A DNA stretch of 61,642 bases from Actinomycetes bacterium. GTDB lineage: Bacteria; Actinomycetota; Actinomycetes; Mycobacteriales; Pseudonocardiaceae. Location: assembly GCA_021793175.1 (NCBI GenBank), contig JAJYTH010000008.1, positions 1 through 61,642 on the forward strand, written 5' to 3'. Positions within the stretch are counted from its first letter, which is position 1; every line of letters starts with the position of its first letter. The notes beneath the pieces are model-generated. The model was not told the DNA's origin and ran no database searches. It worked only from the letters and a program-made list of their open reading frames with translations. The translations under genes were made by a program, and so were the position numbers. Below are positions 1 through 9,650 of the stretch, piece after piece.

Positions 1-308
1 CACGACCTCGCCGTCACCGATGGAGCCCGGGAAGGGTAGCCCACCACCTACCCCGACTCGAAGCTGGTCACCCAAGCCCTAAGATACGTCACCCAACAGG
101 GTTAATACCTCGTGGAGCGCGATCTACACCGTTCAGGTTGTGACGCGGCACCGTGAGCTGGCTCCCCCGCCACTCGCTTGCCGGGCGGGCACCGCCGTGA
201 TGCTATCCAGTGGCGGTCGGGTACGCCGTGTTGTCACGCCTGAGCCAGCCATGGCGATGGACAGGGTGATTGACACCCTGGGGACAAGTGTTGCGGAGGG
301 ACGAGCAG
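1..308. other. Intergenic region left of cei
   Basis: I see no convincing gene in the first 308 bases; short open frames here show no family motif. In M. tuberculosis the gene on this side of cei is a divergently transcribed DUF4193 gene, so this is probably the shared upstream region, but that gene is not inside the window. A TTGACA at 270-275 resembles a -35 box, but nothing like a -10 box follows at 16-19 bases. Confidence 0.5.
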
Positions 309-1007
309 GTGGCGTCGGGTACAGCGGGCCGCACCGGAAGCGGCAGGCAGCGCGCGGGGCGGCCGTACCGGAAACGGAGACAGCTGCCGGCTTTGATTTT
401 CCTCGGAGTGCTCGGTGTGGCGGCGGTGGCCGTGTGGGTGAACGCCCTCGGCTCCTCGCCGGACATCGCCGAAGAGATCGCCTGTGAGCCGAAGCTCGAT
501 CCGCCCGCGGAAACGACGTTCACTCGCCTGCCCTACGACACATTGATCGAAACGTCGCCGATTCCCCCGTCACTGGTCGAGGTCACGGTGCTCAACGCGA
601 ACGGCACCCGCGGTGACGCCTCGATCGCCACAGAGGAGTTGCGCCGACTCGGCTTCACCCGCGTCCTGGATCCCCGCAACGACGAGGTGTACACGAACGG
701 TGCGGTGGCCGACTGCCACGGGCAGATCCGGTTCGGCCCGGACGGCGAACGCGCCGCCCGCACGGTGCAGTTGATCGACCCGTGTCTCGAACTCGTCCAG
801 GACGACCGCGAGGACGCGTCGGTGGATCTGGCCATCGGCACGCAATTCAACGACTTCCGGATGCCGGACGCGGCTGTGGACATCCTCGACCGACTCAAGT
901 CGTGGGAGTCCGACAACGGTGCCGAGACCGACGAGCAGTCCATCGATGGCGGCGGTCCCGTGATCGACGACGAACTGCTCGCCGAAACGCTGCCCAAGCA
1001 CTGCTGA
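309..1007 (+). CDS. cei: Envelope integrity protein Cei (LytR C-terminal-like)
   Basis: This 232-residue protein has a basic cytoplasmic N-terminus, one membrane helix at about residues 27-45 (LPALIFLGVLGVAAVAVWV) and an extracytoplasmic domain. The domain contains VEVTVLNANGTRGDAS followed by EELRRLGF, the hallmark of the LytR_C/Cei fold, and several cysteines. Cei family members maintain mycobacterial envelope integrity; the biochemical role is not settled. GTG 309 is chosen because CGGAGGG ends 8 bases upstream; an in-frame TTG at 270 has no such site. The gene is convergent with suhB, and the order cei-suhB-ppgK-sigA supports the call. Confidence 0.8.
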   Translation: MASGTAGRTGSGRQRAGRPYRKRRQLPALIFLGVLGVAAVAVWVNALGSSPDIAEEIACEPKLDPPAETTFTRLPYDTLIETSPIPPSLVEVTVLNANGTRGDASIATEELRRLGFTRVLDPRNDEVYTNGAVADCHGQIRFGPDGERAARTVQLIDPCLELVQDDREDASVDLAIGTQFNDFRMPDAAVDILDRLKSWESDNGAETDEQSIDGGGPVIDDELLAETLPKHC

Positions 1008-1123
1008 GCGCCCCGAAGACCCGAACGCACCCGGGGAACACACCCGGCCGCTGTCCCCACGCGGCCCCAGGTCCCCTCAGGCCCCACCAGGCTCTTGTCA
1101 GAGGTTCGGAGGTTCTACCCGGC

Positions 1124-1149
1124 CTGTCAGGCTCTGTCAGGCTCTGTCA
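1124..1149. repeat. Short tandem repeat CTGTCAGGCT at the suhB 3' end
   Basis: The 10-base unit CTGTCAGGCT occurs twice in tandem and a third time in part (CTGTCA). The last copy supplies the suhB stop codon on the minus strand. It lies in the 139-base convergent gap between cei and suhB. No function is evident. Confidence 0.6.
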
Positions 1150-1983
1150 AACATCGGAGATGTCGCACTCCAGCAGTGTGGCGCGCAGTGGTTCGGCGAT
1201 CGAGGGCGCCACGGCCAGGATGGCGTCCGCGCCCAGCTCCGGATCCTCGCCCGGAAGGGTGACTACGGCTCCCGCCTCCTCGGCTATCAGCGCGCCCGCG
1301 GCCCAATCCCAACGTTGCAGCCCGTGCTCGACATAGGCATCGATCCACCCCGCAGCGACGGCGCACAGGTCGAGCGCGGCCGAGCCTTGCCGCCGGATGT
1401 CCCGCACCTTGTTCAACACCGCCGCGACGAGTCTCGCCTGACGTGCTCGACGCTCGGAGGTGTAGGCGAATCCGGTCGCCAGCAGCGACACTCCGAGGTC
1501 GTCGGGCGCCGAGACCCGCAACGGGCGCCCGTCGAGCCATGCCCCGCGCCCTCGGGTGGCGGTCCACCGTCGTCCGCTGGCGGGCTCGACCACCGCACCG
1601 GCCACGGACATCCCGTCGATCTGCGCGGCGACAGAGACGGCGAACCACGGCAGTCCGTACAGGAAGTTGACGGTCCCGTCGATCGGGTCCACCACCCAGG
1701 TCACCCCGGTGCCTTCCGGAGAGTGCTCGGCGGTGTGGGTACCCTCCTCCTCGCCGAGCACCGTATCGTGCGGTCTCAACACCGCCAGCCTCTCGCGGAC
1801 GAGTCGTTCCGAGGCGGTGTCCACCGCTGTCACCACGTCGGTCTCGCTGGACTTGGTGTCGACGTCCACGGACGTTCCCGCCAGCATGGACTCGTAGGCG
1901 TCCCGGACCAGATCAGCGGCCTCGACGGCGACCTGCTCGGCGGTCGCGGTCAGGCTCTCGATGTCGGATTCCACAGCTCCCAC
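1147..1983 (-). CDS. suhB: Inositol monophosphatase family protein SuhB
   Basis: SuhB-type enzymes remove the phosphate of inositol-1-phosphate or related sugar phosphates, using Mg2+. The 278-residue protein shows the family metal sites in order: [17 protein letters not shown] (the DPIDGT motif) and [14 protein letters not shown] near the C-terminus. The length fits the family. The start is uncertain: GTG 1983 or GTG 1974 both give the expected N-terminus and neither has a strong ribosome-binding site. The open frame continues upstream over ppgK, but that extension has no family homology by eye. It is divergent from ppgK. Confidence 0.88.
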   Translation of the reverse strand: MGAVESDIESLTATAEQVAVEAADLVRDAYESMLAGTSVDVDTKSSETDVVTAVDTASERLVRERLAVLRPHDTVLGEEEGTHTAEHSPEGTGVTWVVDPIDGTVNFLYGLPWFAVSVAAQIDGMSVAGAVVEPASGRRWTATRGRGAWLDGRPLRVSAPDDLGVSLLATGFAYTSERRARQARLVAAVLNKVRDIRRQGSAALDLCAVAAGWIDAYVEHGLQRWDWAAGALIAEEAGAVVTLPGEDPELGADAILAVAPSIAEPLRATLLECDISDV

Positions 1984-2056
1984 ACCGACTATGGGAGCAC
2001 ACTTGGTTACAGTTTCGCCCAACGACTTCTGAATCGAGAAGGAAGGGGCCTCGCCC

Positions 2057-2818
2057 ATGACGGCGAACCGCGGGTTCGGTATCGACATCGGCGGAAGCGG
2101 TATCAAGGGTGCGCTGGTCGACCTGGACAAAGGTGAGCTCATCGGCGACCGCGTCCGCGTCGACACACCCAGGCCCTCGACGCCCGCCGCAGTGGCCGAT
2201 GTCGTCGGTGAGATCGTGGCCCGTTTCGACTGGGACGGCCCTATCGGCATCACGCTCCCTTCCGTCATCAAGAAGGGCGTCGCCCAGACCGCGGCCAACA
2301 TCGACCCCAGCTGGATCGGCCTCGACGCGGGGGCACTGTTCGCGGAACGGCTCGGCCGGAACGTCTCCAACGTGGCGATGCTCAACGACGCCGACGCCGC
2401 GGGCATGGCCGAGATCCGTTTCGGGGACCCGGCCGCGAAGAAGGGGGTCGTCGCGCTGCTCACGTTCGGCACAGGCATCGGAAGCGCTCTGTTCCAGGAC
2501 GGGACGCTCATGCCGAACACCGAGTTCGGGCACATCGAGATCGACGGCCACGACGCGGAGAAGAGAGCCGCGGCCTCGGTGAAGGACAACGAGGGCCTCT
2601 CGTACCCGGATTGGGCCAAGCGCGTCAATCGTTATCTGACTGTGTTGGAGAACCTCATCTGGCCCGATCTGTTCATCGTCGGCGGCGGGGTGAGCAAGAA
2701 GTCACACAAGTGGGTGCCGCTGCTGGACATCCGAACACCGGTCATCACGGCATCCTTGCTGAACAACGCGGGGATCGTGGGCGCGGCGGCCGCCGCGAGG
2801 GAGGGTCTTTCGCACTGA
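2057..2818 (+). CDS. ppgK: Polyphosphate glucokinase
   Basis: PpgK phosphorylates glucose to glucose-6-phosphate using inorganic polyphosphate or ATP and belongs to the ROK superfamily. The 253-residue protein has the N-terminal phosphate loop [13 protein letters not shown], the central [13 protein letters not shown] motif and the substrate-binding NTEFGHIEI. It lacks the cysteine zinc motif of classical ROK kinases, as usual for this subfamily. ATG 2057 is preceded by GAGAAGGAAGGGG. It sits between suhB and sigA, as in other actinobacteria, and would draw on polyphosphate reserves. Confidence 0.92.
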   Translation: MTANRGFGIDIGGSGIKGALVDLDKGELIGDRVRVDTPRPSTPAAVADVVGEIVARFDWDGPIGITLPSVIKKGVAQTAANIDPSWIGLDAGALFAERLGRNVSNVAMLNDADAAGMAEIRFGDPAAKKGVVALLTFGTGIGSALFQDGTLMPNTEFGHIEIDGHDAEKRAAASVKDNEGLSYPDWAKRVNRYLTVLENLIWPDLFIVGGGVSKKSHKWVPLLDIRTPVITASLLNNAGIVGAAAAAREGLSH

Positions 2819-2925
2819 TCCCCCGCGCCGCCTCCGGCTCCTTCCCCCGCCGCGAACGACGCCGCCGGGAGCCCGAAGAGGGTTCGAAAGATGATCGCCC
2901 GCGCGACTCTTTCCGTCGCCGTCGT

Positions 2926-2931
2926 TACAAT
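2926..2931 (+). promoter_or_regulatory. Probable sigA promoter -10 box
   Basis: TACAAT at 2926-2931 is a near-consensus actinobacterial -10 element in the 232-base gap between ppgK and sigA. Transcription would start near 2938 and give a leader of about 110 bases. The -35 region at 16-18 bases is poor, which is common in these genomes. Confidence 0.45.
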
Positions 2932-3050
2932 GGAACACGGCTCTCGGCTGCGGGAGACAAAACCGCAGGCCGGGGCATGTTCCCCGATCCTGAGGCAGCC
3001 GGGACCCCACGTCTCGGTTCGTCGTGACCGACCGCTGCGAAAGGGCGTAC

Positions 3051-4436
3051 GTGGCAGCCGCAAAGACCGCATCCCGAAGCGGGACTAAGACAACGAGCGC
3101 CGCTGAACCGACGACTGTCGATGAGGGCACGGCGGCCGTGGACGAAACGGCCACGCCGGAGGCGAAGTCGTCGGGCCGCAAGACGGCCGCGAAGAAGGCT
3201 CCCGCGAAGTCCGCGAAGACCACTCGGACGCGAAAGACCACCACGAAGTCGGAGAAGTCCAAGACGACTCGGTCGAAGGCCAAGAGCAAGAAGGCCTCCG
3301 AGGCGGACGAGAACCTCGACAGTCCCGAGCTCGAGGACGTCGACCTGTCCGACCTCGACGTCGACGCCGTAGAAGTGGACGTCGTCGACGCCACCGTCAC
3401 CGAGGACTCCGACGAATCCGACGAGGAGTCCGGATCGCGGAACGACCCGGACTTCGTGTGGGACGAGGAGGAGTCCGAGGCCCTGCGCCAGGCGCGCAAG
3501 GACGCCGAGCTCACCGCATCCGCCGACTCGGTACGGGCTTACCTGAAGCAAATCGGTAAGGTCGCCCTGCTCAACGCCGAGGAGGAGGTCGAGCTCGCCA
3601 AGCGCATCGAGGCCGGGCTCTACGCCGCCGAGCGACTCCGGGTCGCCGAGGAGGAGGGCGAGAAGCTCTCCACCCAGATGCGCCGTGACCTGAAGTGGAT
3701 CGTGCGTGACGGTGAGCGGGCCAAGAGCCACCTGCTCGAGGCGAACCTCCGGCTCGTGGTGTCGCTGGCCAAGCGCTACACCGGGCGCGGCATGGCTTTC
3801 CTGGACCTTATCCAGGAGGGCAACCTCGGCCTGATCCGTGCGGTGGAGAAGTTCGACTACACCAAGGGCTTTAAGTTCTCCACCTACGCGACCTGGTGGA
3901 TCCGCCAGGCCATCACCAGGGCCATGGCCGACCAGGCCCGCACCATCCGTATCCCGGTGCACATGGTGGAGGTCATCAACAAGCTCGGCCGTATCCAGCG
4001 TGAGCTGCTGCAGGACCTGGGTCGCGAGCCCACGCCGGAAGAGCTCGCCAAGGAGATGGACATCTCTCCGGAGAAGGTCCTGGAGATCCAGCAGTACGCG
4101 CGAGAGCCGATCTCGCTGGACCAGACGATCGGCGACGAAGGCGACTCGCAGCTGGGTGACTTCATCGAGGACAGCGAGGCCGTGGTGGCCGTGGACGCCG
4201 TGTCGTTCACACTGCTGCAGGACCAGCTGCAATCGGTGCTGCAGACGCTGTCCGAGCGGGAGGCCGGCGTGGTGCGGCTGCGCTTCGGGCTCACCGACGG
4301 CCAGCCCCGCACCCTGGACGAGATCGGCCAGGTGTACGGCGTCACGCGGGAACGCATCCGGCAGATCGAGTCCAAGACCATGTCGAAGCTGCGTCACCCG
4401 TCCCGCTCGCAGGTCCTGCGGGACTACCTGGACTAA
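3051..4436 (+). CDS. sigA: Principal RNA polymerase sigma factor SigA (RpoD/HrdB)
   Basis: This is the primary sigma-70 factor that directs RNA polymerase to housekeeping promoters. After a Lys/Ala-rich then acidic N-terminal tail of about 150 residues it shows region 1.2 ([18 protein letters not shown]), region 2 with the -10 recognition helix ([20 protein letters not shown]), region 3 and region 4 with the -35 recognition helix ([20 protein letters not shown]). GTG 3051 is chosen for AAAGGG just upstream; GTG 3024 is an alternative. The 461-residue length fits group 1 actinobacterial factors. A strong bidirectional terminator follows. Confidence 0.95.
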   Translation: MAAAKTASRSGTKTTSAAEPTTVDEGTAAVDETATPEAKSSGRKTAAKKAPAKSAKTTRTRKTTTKSEKSKTTRSKAKSKKASEADENLDSPELEDVDLSDLDVDAVEVDVVDATVTEDSDESDEESGSRNDPDFVWDEEESEALRQARKDAELTASADSVRAYLKQIGKVALLNAEEEVELAKRIEAGLYAAERLRVAEEEGEKLSTQMRRDLKWIVRDGERAKSHLLEANLRLVVSLAKRYTGRGMAFLDLIQEGNLGLIRAVEKFDYTKGFKFSTYATWWIRQAITRAMADQARTIRIPVHMVEVINKLGRIQRELLQDLGREPTPEELAKEMDISPEKVLEIQQYAREPISLDQTIGDEGDSQLGDFIEDSEAVVAVDAVSFTLLQDQLQSVLQTLSEREAGVVRLRFGLTDGQPRTLDEIGQVYGVTRERIRQIESKTMSKLRHPSRSQVLRDYLD

Positions 4437-4464
4437 AGGTCGTAGCACCGACTCCACTCGGCGC

Positions 4465-4522
4465 GTTGGGGCCGGGAGAGACGGCCGGGATCGGCATCCC
4501 CGGAGGCTCTCCCGGCCCCAAC
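4465..4522. terminator. Bidirectional terminator between sigA and the EamA gene
   Basis: A perfect 16-base inverted repeat has arms at 4465-4480 (GTTGGGGCCGGGAGAG) and 4507-4522, separated by 26 bases. It sits between the sigA stop and the stop of the convergent transporter gene. There is no long T-run, as is usual in high-GC actinobacteria. Confidence 0.7.
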
Positions 4523-4546
4523 ATGCGTTTGTGGCCCTGTTTCGGC

Positions 4547-5383
4547 TTACGCCGCTTCCCGATCGGTCGAGCCCGACCGCAATGCCACACCTACCACGAC
4601 GGCGAGGATGCCGAGAGTCTCACCGAGGGTGGGTACCTGGCGTAGCATCACGAACCCTATGACGGCGGCCGTGACGGGTAGCAGAGCCAACAGCAGCGCG
4701 AACCGCGACTGGCCCACCCGGCGTAGAACCACCTGGTCGAGCGCGTAGGGCACGACCGTGGACAGCAGGCCGACACCGACCGCGAACGCGAGTAGGTCCG
4801 GCTCTCCCCACACCGAGGTGGTGCCGAGCACAAGAGGTGAGAGCACCACTGTGGCGACGGTGAACCCCACGGCCAGGCTGTCGACGCCGTTGCCCGCGAG
4901 AGCGACGCGCTTGCCCAGCACGATGTAGGCCGCCCACGCCACCGCCGCGCCCAGAGCGAACGCCACTCCCGCGGGACTGCCTTCCCATTGCACGTCGGCG
5001 ATCACCGCGACACCGACGGTGACACTGGCGAGAGCCGCGAGATCTCTCATCCCCCGCGATCCCAACGCTGCCACCAACACGGGGCCGACGAATTCGATCG
5101 CCACCGCCGTTCCCAGCGGCAGGCGTGCGATCGCCTCGTAGAACAACACGTTCATCCCGGCCGTCACCATGCCGAAAGCGCCCGCCAGCCACAGCGCGCG
5201 GCCCCGCCAGGCCTCCCGCCCGGGTCTGCGCCAGGCCAGCAGGATGAGAGCCGCTCCGAGGCATCGAAGCCATGCCACTCCCGCAGGCGTGGCGACTTCG
5301 AACAGCCACACCGCCAGCGCCGCGCCGACGTACATGGAAATTCCGCTGATAACGAACACGACGGGCGCGGGAACGGCATCCAT
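4547..5383 (-). CDS. EamA/RhtA-family drug/metabolite transporter
   Basis: This 278-residue integral membrane protein is predicted to have ten helices in two repeated EamA halves. Visible signatures are GTAVAIEFVGPVLVAAL in the first half and GVGLLSTVVPYALDQ plus LLALLPVTAAVIGF in the second, which resemble RhtA-type amino acid or threonine exporters. ATG 5383 has AGGA about 8 bases upstream. The substrate cannot be read from sequence. It is transcribed toward sigA and ends in the shared terminator. Confidence 0.85.
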   Translation of the reverse strand: MDAVPAPVVFVISGISMYVGAALAVWLFEVATPAGVAWLRCLGAALILLAWRRPGREAWRGRALWLAGAFGMVTAGMNVLFYEAIARLPLGTAVAIEFVGPVLVAALGSRGMRDLAALASVTVGVAVIADVQWEGSPAGVAFALGAAVAWAAYIVLGKRVALAGNGVDSLAVGFTVATVVLSPLVLGTTSVWGEPDLLAFAVGVGLLSTVVPYALDQVVLRRVGQSRFALLLALLPVTAAVIGFVMLRQVPTLGETLGILAVVVGVALRSGSTDREAA

Positions 5384-5538
5384 CGTGCTTTTCCTGGTGG
5401 AGAGCGTCACGTCTTCCGATAGTGCCTGACCACTGCAAACGGCCCTCGATACGGGCTTTTCAGGCCCCCACACAGGTATCGTTGAATTGCCTGCGACATT
5501 CGGGCTAATCAGACGTGACACGGCTCCCACACGACTCG

Positions 5539-5564
5539 GGAACACTTGCGAGAGCCGAAACGTC
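5539..5564 (+). promoter_or_regulatory. Candidate ECF-sigma promoter for the DUF7455 gene
   Basis: GGAAC at 5539-5543 is followed after exactly 18 bases by GTC at 5562-5564, close to the GGAAY-N18-GTT consensus of SigH/SigR-type promoters. It lies about 110 bases before the DUF7455 start. The third base of the -10 triplet deviates from consensus. Confidence 0.35.
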
Positions 5565-5672
5565 TGCAAGAGTGGAGGCAGCGAGCCACCGCGATCGGCG
5601 GGGACGCAGACCACGGTGGTCGCGGCTGAACGATGGCATCGGCTGGCGATGCCGGGACGGAGGGAGACTCCA

Positions 5673-5852
5673 ATGACATCGACGACGCTCACCCGCCCCG
5701 AACTGACCGCTGCGGACCGTTGTGACCGTTGCGGAGCAGCCGCACAGATGCGCGCCGTTCTCCCGAACGGCGGAGAGCTGTTGTTCTGTGGCCACCACGG
5801 CCGCGAGTACGAGGCCAAGCTGAAGGAGCTGGACGCCGACATCCAGCGTTGA
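5673..5852 (+). CDS. Small cysteine protein, DUF7455 family
   Basis: This 59-residue protein carries a treble-clef-like cysteine and histidine set: CDRCGAAA near residue 15 and LLFCGHHGREY near residue 40. This suggests one bound metal ion. It resembles the short conserved DUF7455 proteins of actinobacteria; function unknown. ATG 5673 follows GGAGGGAGAC. It stands alone, preceded by an ECF-like promoter candidate and followed by a clear terminator. Confidence 0.75.
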   Translation: MTSTTLTRPELTAADRCDRCGAAAQMRAVLPNGGELLFCGHHGREYEAKLKELDADIQR

Positions 5853-5877
5853 CGCCGTCATCCAGCCGCAGAGGTGT

Positions 5878-5920
5878 ACGGGGGCGGGGATTCCCAATGA
5901 GGGGTCTCCGCCCCCGTTTC
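5878..5920 (+). terminator. Terminator after the DUF7455 gene
   Basis: ACGGGGGCGG at 5878-5887 pairs perfectly with CCGCCCCCGT at 5908-5917, and TTT follows. It starts 26 bases after the DUF7455 stop codon. Confidence 0.7.
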
Positions 5921-6144
5921 GTATGCACGTCCTCCGCATAGCGTGGGCCTCTGCGGCGACTTCCCCGGTGCCCACGCGGAAATTCCCTTTCCATCGACGG
6001 AAAGGCGATGAGACCACTGCTGCGGCCGGAACGAAAAAACCCTGTAGACGAGGCCGGACGCGCCGCAAGAGCCTCGCAGCTTGTCTCCTCGGACTCGTGA
6101 AAGGCCCGGAAGCCGGAAACGGCGGCTTACCAGGCTTGCCGGGT

Positions 6145-7917
6145 CTACCAGGAGCGCAGGGTGGCGATGCGCTCCTCCAACTGCTCCACAGTGGCCATCG
6201 CCGTCGGCGGCCCGCCACAGACCCGCCGCAACTCGTTGTGAATCACACCGTGCGGTTTGCGCGTGCGGTGGTGGTAGAGACCGACGAGCGTGTTCAGTTC
6301 CTTACGCAGCGCCTTGAGTCGTTCGTTCACCGAAGCCGGACGGGGCGTGGGCGCGGGTTGCTGTTCCTCGGTCTTGTCGGCCTTGGGTTTGCGTCGCTTG
6401 GCGTCGGCGAGCTGTTCCTCCTGCCGCTTACGCAGCAACGCCCGCACCTGATCGGCATCCAGCAGTCCCGGTAGACCGAGGTATTCCTGTTCCTCCTCGC
6501 TACCCGAGAACACGGCCGTACCGAACGAGTTACCGTCGTAGATTACCTGGTCGAGCTCCGCCGAGGCGCCGAGCGAGGTGAACGACTTCTCCTCCTCACC
6601 GCGCTCGTCGTCGGTGCGGTTGGCCGCGACGATCAGCTCGTCGTCCCAGCCGTCCTTCTCCCGGTGGGGTTTGCCGAGCACGTGGTCCCGTTCGGCCTCC
6701 AGTTCGCTGGCCAGTTCCAGCAGCACCGGGACGCTGGGCAGGAAGACACTCGCCGTCTCCCCGGGCTGCCGGGAACGCACGAATCGGCCGATGGCCTGGG
6801 CGAAGAACAACGGGGTCGACGCGCTGGTGGCGTACACGCCGACAGCCAACCTGGGCACGTCGACGCCTTCGGAGACCATGCGGACCGCCACGAGCCAGCG
6901 CTGATCGGACTCGGAGAACTCCGCGATGCGTTTGGTCGCCCTCGGATCGTCGGAAAGCACCACCACGGGCTGTTCTCCCGCGATCCTCGCCAGGATCTTC
7001 GCGTACGCACGGGCCGATTCCTGGTCGGTGGCGATGACCAATCCGCCCGCGTCGGGCATGCCGCTGGTCCGCAATTGCGTCAACCGCGTGTCAGCCGCCT
7101 GGAACACGGCTGGGATCCACTCCCCGCCGGGGTCGAGGGCGGTGCGCCACGCCCTGGCGTTCTGCTCGGCGGTGAGCGGTTCCCCGAGCCGGGCGGTGAA
7201 CTCGTCACCCGCGCTCGTGCGCCACGACGCCTCGCCCGAGTAGGCCAGGAACACCACGGGCCGCACGACACCGTCGGCCAGCGCGTCCGCGTAGTTGTAG
7301 GCATGGTCGGCCTTGCTGCGTAGCGCGCCGTCGGCGTCCGGCTCGTAGGTGACGAAAGGAATCGGCGAGTCGTCGCTGCGGAACGGGGTACCCGTCAACG
7401 CCAGCCTGCGGACCGCGGGGGTGAACGCCTCAAAGACGGCGTCACCCCACGATTTGGCGTCGCCCGCGTGATGGATCTCGTCGAGGATGACGAGGGTCTT
7501 ACGGTTCTCGGTACGCACCCTGTGCAGAGTCGGATGGGCGGCGACCTGGGCATAGGTGACCGCGACACCCTGGTAGTCCGAGGACGTGACTCCGTCGGAG
7601 TTACGGAAGTTCGAGTCGATCGCTATACCGGCACGCTCCGCCGATTCCGCCCACTGGTGCTTCAAGTGTTCGGTGGGGGTGACGATGGTGACCGCCTCGA
7701 CGGTGCGATCGGAAAGCAGTTCGGCAGCCACCCGCAGACCGAATACCGTCTTACCCGCGCCGGGCGTCGCCACGGCGAGGAAATCCTTAGGCTTGCGCGT
7801 GAGGTACTTGGTGAGCGCGCGACGCTGCCACGCACGCAGGGGGCGGGCCGTCGCGTCGTGCGCGGGCTCGGGTGCGGAGGTGACACCGCCCCGGACCTTG
7901 GCCGTCTCCGACACCGA
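6145..7917 (-). CDS. DEAD/DEAH-box superfamily 2 helicase
   Basis: This is an SF2 nucleic-acid-dependent ATPase of about 590 residues. Motifs in order are ATPGAGKT (Walker A) near residue 50, VTPTEHLKHQW (Ia), ILDEIHHAGD (Walker B, DEIH), LTGTPFRSD (III), MVSEGVDVPRLAVGV (V) and FAQAIGRFVRSR (VI). A Lys/Arg/Glu-rich C-terminal segment of about 120 residues follows the helicase core. The architecture resembles RadD/SSL2-like repair helicases, but the role is unproven. GTG 7917 has GGAG at 5 bases; GTG 7959 would add 14 residues including CPVC. Confidence 0.87.
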   Translation of the reverse strand, partial: SVSETAKVRGGVTSAPEPAHDATARPLRAWQRRALTKYLTRKPKDFLAVATPGAGKTVFGLRVAAELLSDRTVEAVTIVTPTEHLKHQWAESAERAGIAIDSNFRNSDGVTSSDYQGVAVTYAQVAAHPTLHRVRTENRKTLVILDEIHHAGDAKSWGDAVFEAFTPAVRRLALTGTPFRSDDSPIPFVTYEPDADGALRSKADHAYNYADALADGVVRPVVFLAYSGEASWRTSAGDEFTARLGEPLTAEQNARAWRTALDPGGEWIPAVFQAADTRLTQLRTSGMPDAGGLVIATDQESARAYAKILARIAGEQPVVVLSDDPRATKRIAEFSESDQRWLVAVRMVSEGVDVPRLAVGVYATSASTPLFFAQAIGRFVRSRQPGETASVFLPSVPVLLELASELEAERDHVLGKPHREKDGWDDELIVAANRTDDERGEEEKSFTSLGASAELDQVIYDGNSFGTAVFSGSEEEQEYLGLPGLLDADQVRALLRKRQEEQLADAKRRKPKADKTEEQQPAPTPRPASVNERLKALRKELNTLVGLYHHRTRKPHGVIHNELRRVCGGPPTAMATVEQLEERIATLRSW

Positions 7918-8100
7918 CGCTCCAACTCCTCGACACACGGGACATGCGAAAACCCTCACGACGGTGCTCGGCTGCCGTGCCTGAAGTCAGTGAGGGTGCC
8001 CGCGCAAGCTTACCTGGAGCGGCATCGGGGAAACTGAGAAGGACACGCCGTGGGGGTAGGCGGGCCGTTCCGGCCCCGATAGACCATGCTGGGAGCCGCA

Positions 8101-9318
8101 ATGCAGACGCGAAAAAGCGGCACCACCGACGATAAGGGTGAACCCCGACCCGCGCGACCGACCAGACGCAAGGGGCCTTTGCGTCTGCTGGGCCGCACGT
8201 TGAGCAAAGCGTGGGAAGGCAACATCTTCTCCGAGTCGGCCGAGGCCGCGTTCTGGCAGACGCTGTCGTTACCGCCGTTGCTGCTCGGCCTGCTGGGCAG
8301 TCTCGGATTCGTCGGCAACTGGTTCGGCGACAACATCGTCCGCCAGGTGCACGACAAGATCATCGCTTTCTCGGACACGATCTTCAGTGACAGCGTGGTC
8401 ACGCAGATCATCGAGCCGACGGTCGACGACATACTGACCACGGGCAAAGGCGAGATCGTATCCGTGGGTTTCCTCATCTCGTTGTGGGCGGGTTCGTCGG
8501 CGATGTCGTCGTTCGTGGACGCCATCACCGTGGCCCACGACCAGTACGGCGTGCGCAACGAAGTCTGGCAACGCATCTTCGCGCTGCTGCTGTACCTGGG
8601 CAGCCTGGTGTTGCTGGTGATCGGGCTGCCCATCATCGCCATCGGGCCGGATCTGCTGCCGGAGTTCTTCCCGGCTGACTGGCAACCCACCATCGCGTCG
8701 TGGCTGAGCGTGCTCTACTACCCCACCGTGGCGGTGCTGCTGGTGCTCGCGTTGGCCACGTTGTACAAGCTCGCGCTACCGCGCAAACTGCCCTGGCATC
8801 GAGGACTTCCGGGCGCCGTTCTGGCGATGGTGATCTTCCTGCTGTCCAGTGTCGGCCTGCGCTTCTACATCAGCTGGATCACCACGACCGGCTACACCTA
8901 CGGGGCGTTGGCGACACCGATCGCGTTTTTGCTGTTCACGTTCTTCATCGGCCTGGCCATCGTGGCGGGCGCCTACTTCAACAGCGCCATCCAGGAGCTT
9001 TGGCCGGCGAAGATGACCCGCAGGCAGCGTCGCAAGTGGCGCAGGCTGGAAATGGAACGGCTCAAAGAACGCATACAGAACGAGGAGGCGGCCAAGGGCA
9101 CCCTGTGGCACCGCACCACCCAACCGCTGCGCAGGCCGCGCCGGGGTGAGGAATCCACACCCCACGGGGAAGGCGAAGACGGTGAGGACACCGGGGAGAA
9201 CGAGGGCCACGAGGACACGAGCACGCGGCCCCTTCCCCGACCGTCGCCGCGGACCACGGAACTGCCGACGGCCCGCGGCGAGGCGACGAACCAGGCGAAC
9301 CGGGCCGATCCCGACTGA
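8101..9318 (+). CDS. YihY/virulence factor BrkB family membrane protein
   Basis: This 405-residue protein has about six membrane helices within residues 40-300, typical of the YihY/BrkB (UPF0761) family, for example LWAGSSAMSSFVDAITVA and YGALATPIAFLLFTFFI. The last 100 residues form a charged, low-complexity cytoplasmic tail rich in Arg, Glu, Gly and Pro. The transported substrate, if any, is unknown. ATG 8101 has GGGAG 5 bases upstream; ATG 8086 would add five residues. It is divergent from the helicase gene. Confidence 0.85.
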   Translation: MQTRKSGTTDDKGEPRPARPTRRKGPLRLLGRTLSKAWEGNIFSESAEAAFWQTLSLPPLLLGLLGSLGFVGNWFGDNIVRQVHDKIIAFSDTIFSDSVVTQIIEPTVDDILTTGKGEIVSVGFLISLWAGSSAMSSFVDAITVAHDQYGVRNEVWQRIFALLLYLGSLVLLVIGLPIIAIGPDLLPEFFPADWQPTIASWLSVLYYPTVAVLLVLALATLYKLALPRKLPWHRGLPGAVLAMVIFLLSSVGLRFYISWITTTGYTYGALATPIAFLLFTFFIGLAIVAGAYFNSAIQELWPAKMTRRQRRKWRRLEMERLKERIQNEEAAKGTLWHRTTQPLRRPRRGEESTPHGEGEDGEDTGENEGHEDTSTRPLPRPSPRTTELPTARGEATNQANRADPD

Positions 9319-9336
9319 CCGGCCTCGATGGGAAGG

Positions 9337-9585
9337 TCAGTCCTCGCCGCCGGGAGGCAGATTCTCGTAGACGCGCTTGCACTCCGGGCAGACGGGCGAG
9401 CCCGGCTTCGGCGACTTCGTCACCGGGAAGACCTCCCCGCAGAGCGCCACCACGTGCGTGCCCATGACCGCGCTCTCGGCGATCTTGTTCTTGCGCACGT
9501 AGTGGAACATCTTCGGAGAGTCGTCGTCCGTGGTGTCGGTGCTCTCCGGCCTGGTCTCGACTTCAGGAAGCGTCATCGTACTCAC
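9337..9585 (-). CDS. DUF3039 family protein
   Basis: This 82-residue protein matches the conserved actinobacterial DUF3039 pattern: FHYVRKNKIAESAVMGTHV, ALCGEVFPVT, then PVCPECKRVYE. The cysteines (CG...CPEC) suggest a small zinc-binding fold. Function is unknown; from memory, M. tuberculosis Rv2708c is similar and also lies near sigB. The start could be GTG 9585 (giving MSTMTLPEVE) or ATG 9576. It is convergent with the YihY gene and divergent from psuG. Confidence 0.85.
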   Translation of the reverse strand: MSTMTLPEVETRPESTDTTDDDSPKMFHYVRKNKIAESAVMGTHVVALCGEVFPVTKSPKPGSPVCPECKRVYENLPPGGED

Positions 9586-9650
9586 ACTTCCATGATGCCT
9601 CACTTCCACGATGCCCCATGAAGTCCTGCCGACCCGATGGGCGAGGATGC

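Noticed and set aside
270-275. TTGACA before cei as a -35 box
   Set aside because: No -10-like hexamer follows at 16-19 bases; it is also a possible TTG start that lacks a ribosome-binding site.
1147-2628. Extended suhB frame of 493 residues covering ppgK
   Set aside because: The extra 210 residues lie opposite ppgK and lack homology; the family length is met from about 1983.
2925-4457. 510-residue open frame opposite sigA, and similar long frames opposite pyk, sigB and the fumarase gene
   Set aside because: All are antisense shadows of strongly supported genes with no recognisable domain.
5923-6474. Collagen-like GLPGLPGLPG in a plus-strand frame
   Set aside because: It is the reverse reading of the helicase 3' end and nearby non-coding DNA; only a few repeats occur.
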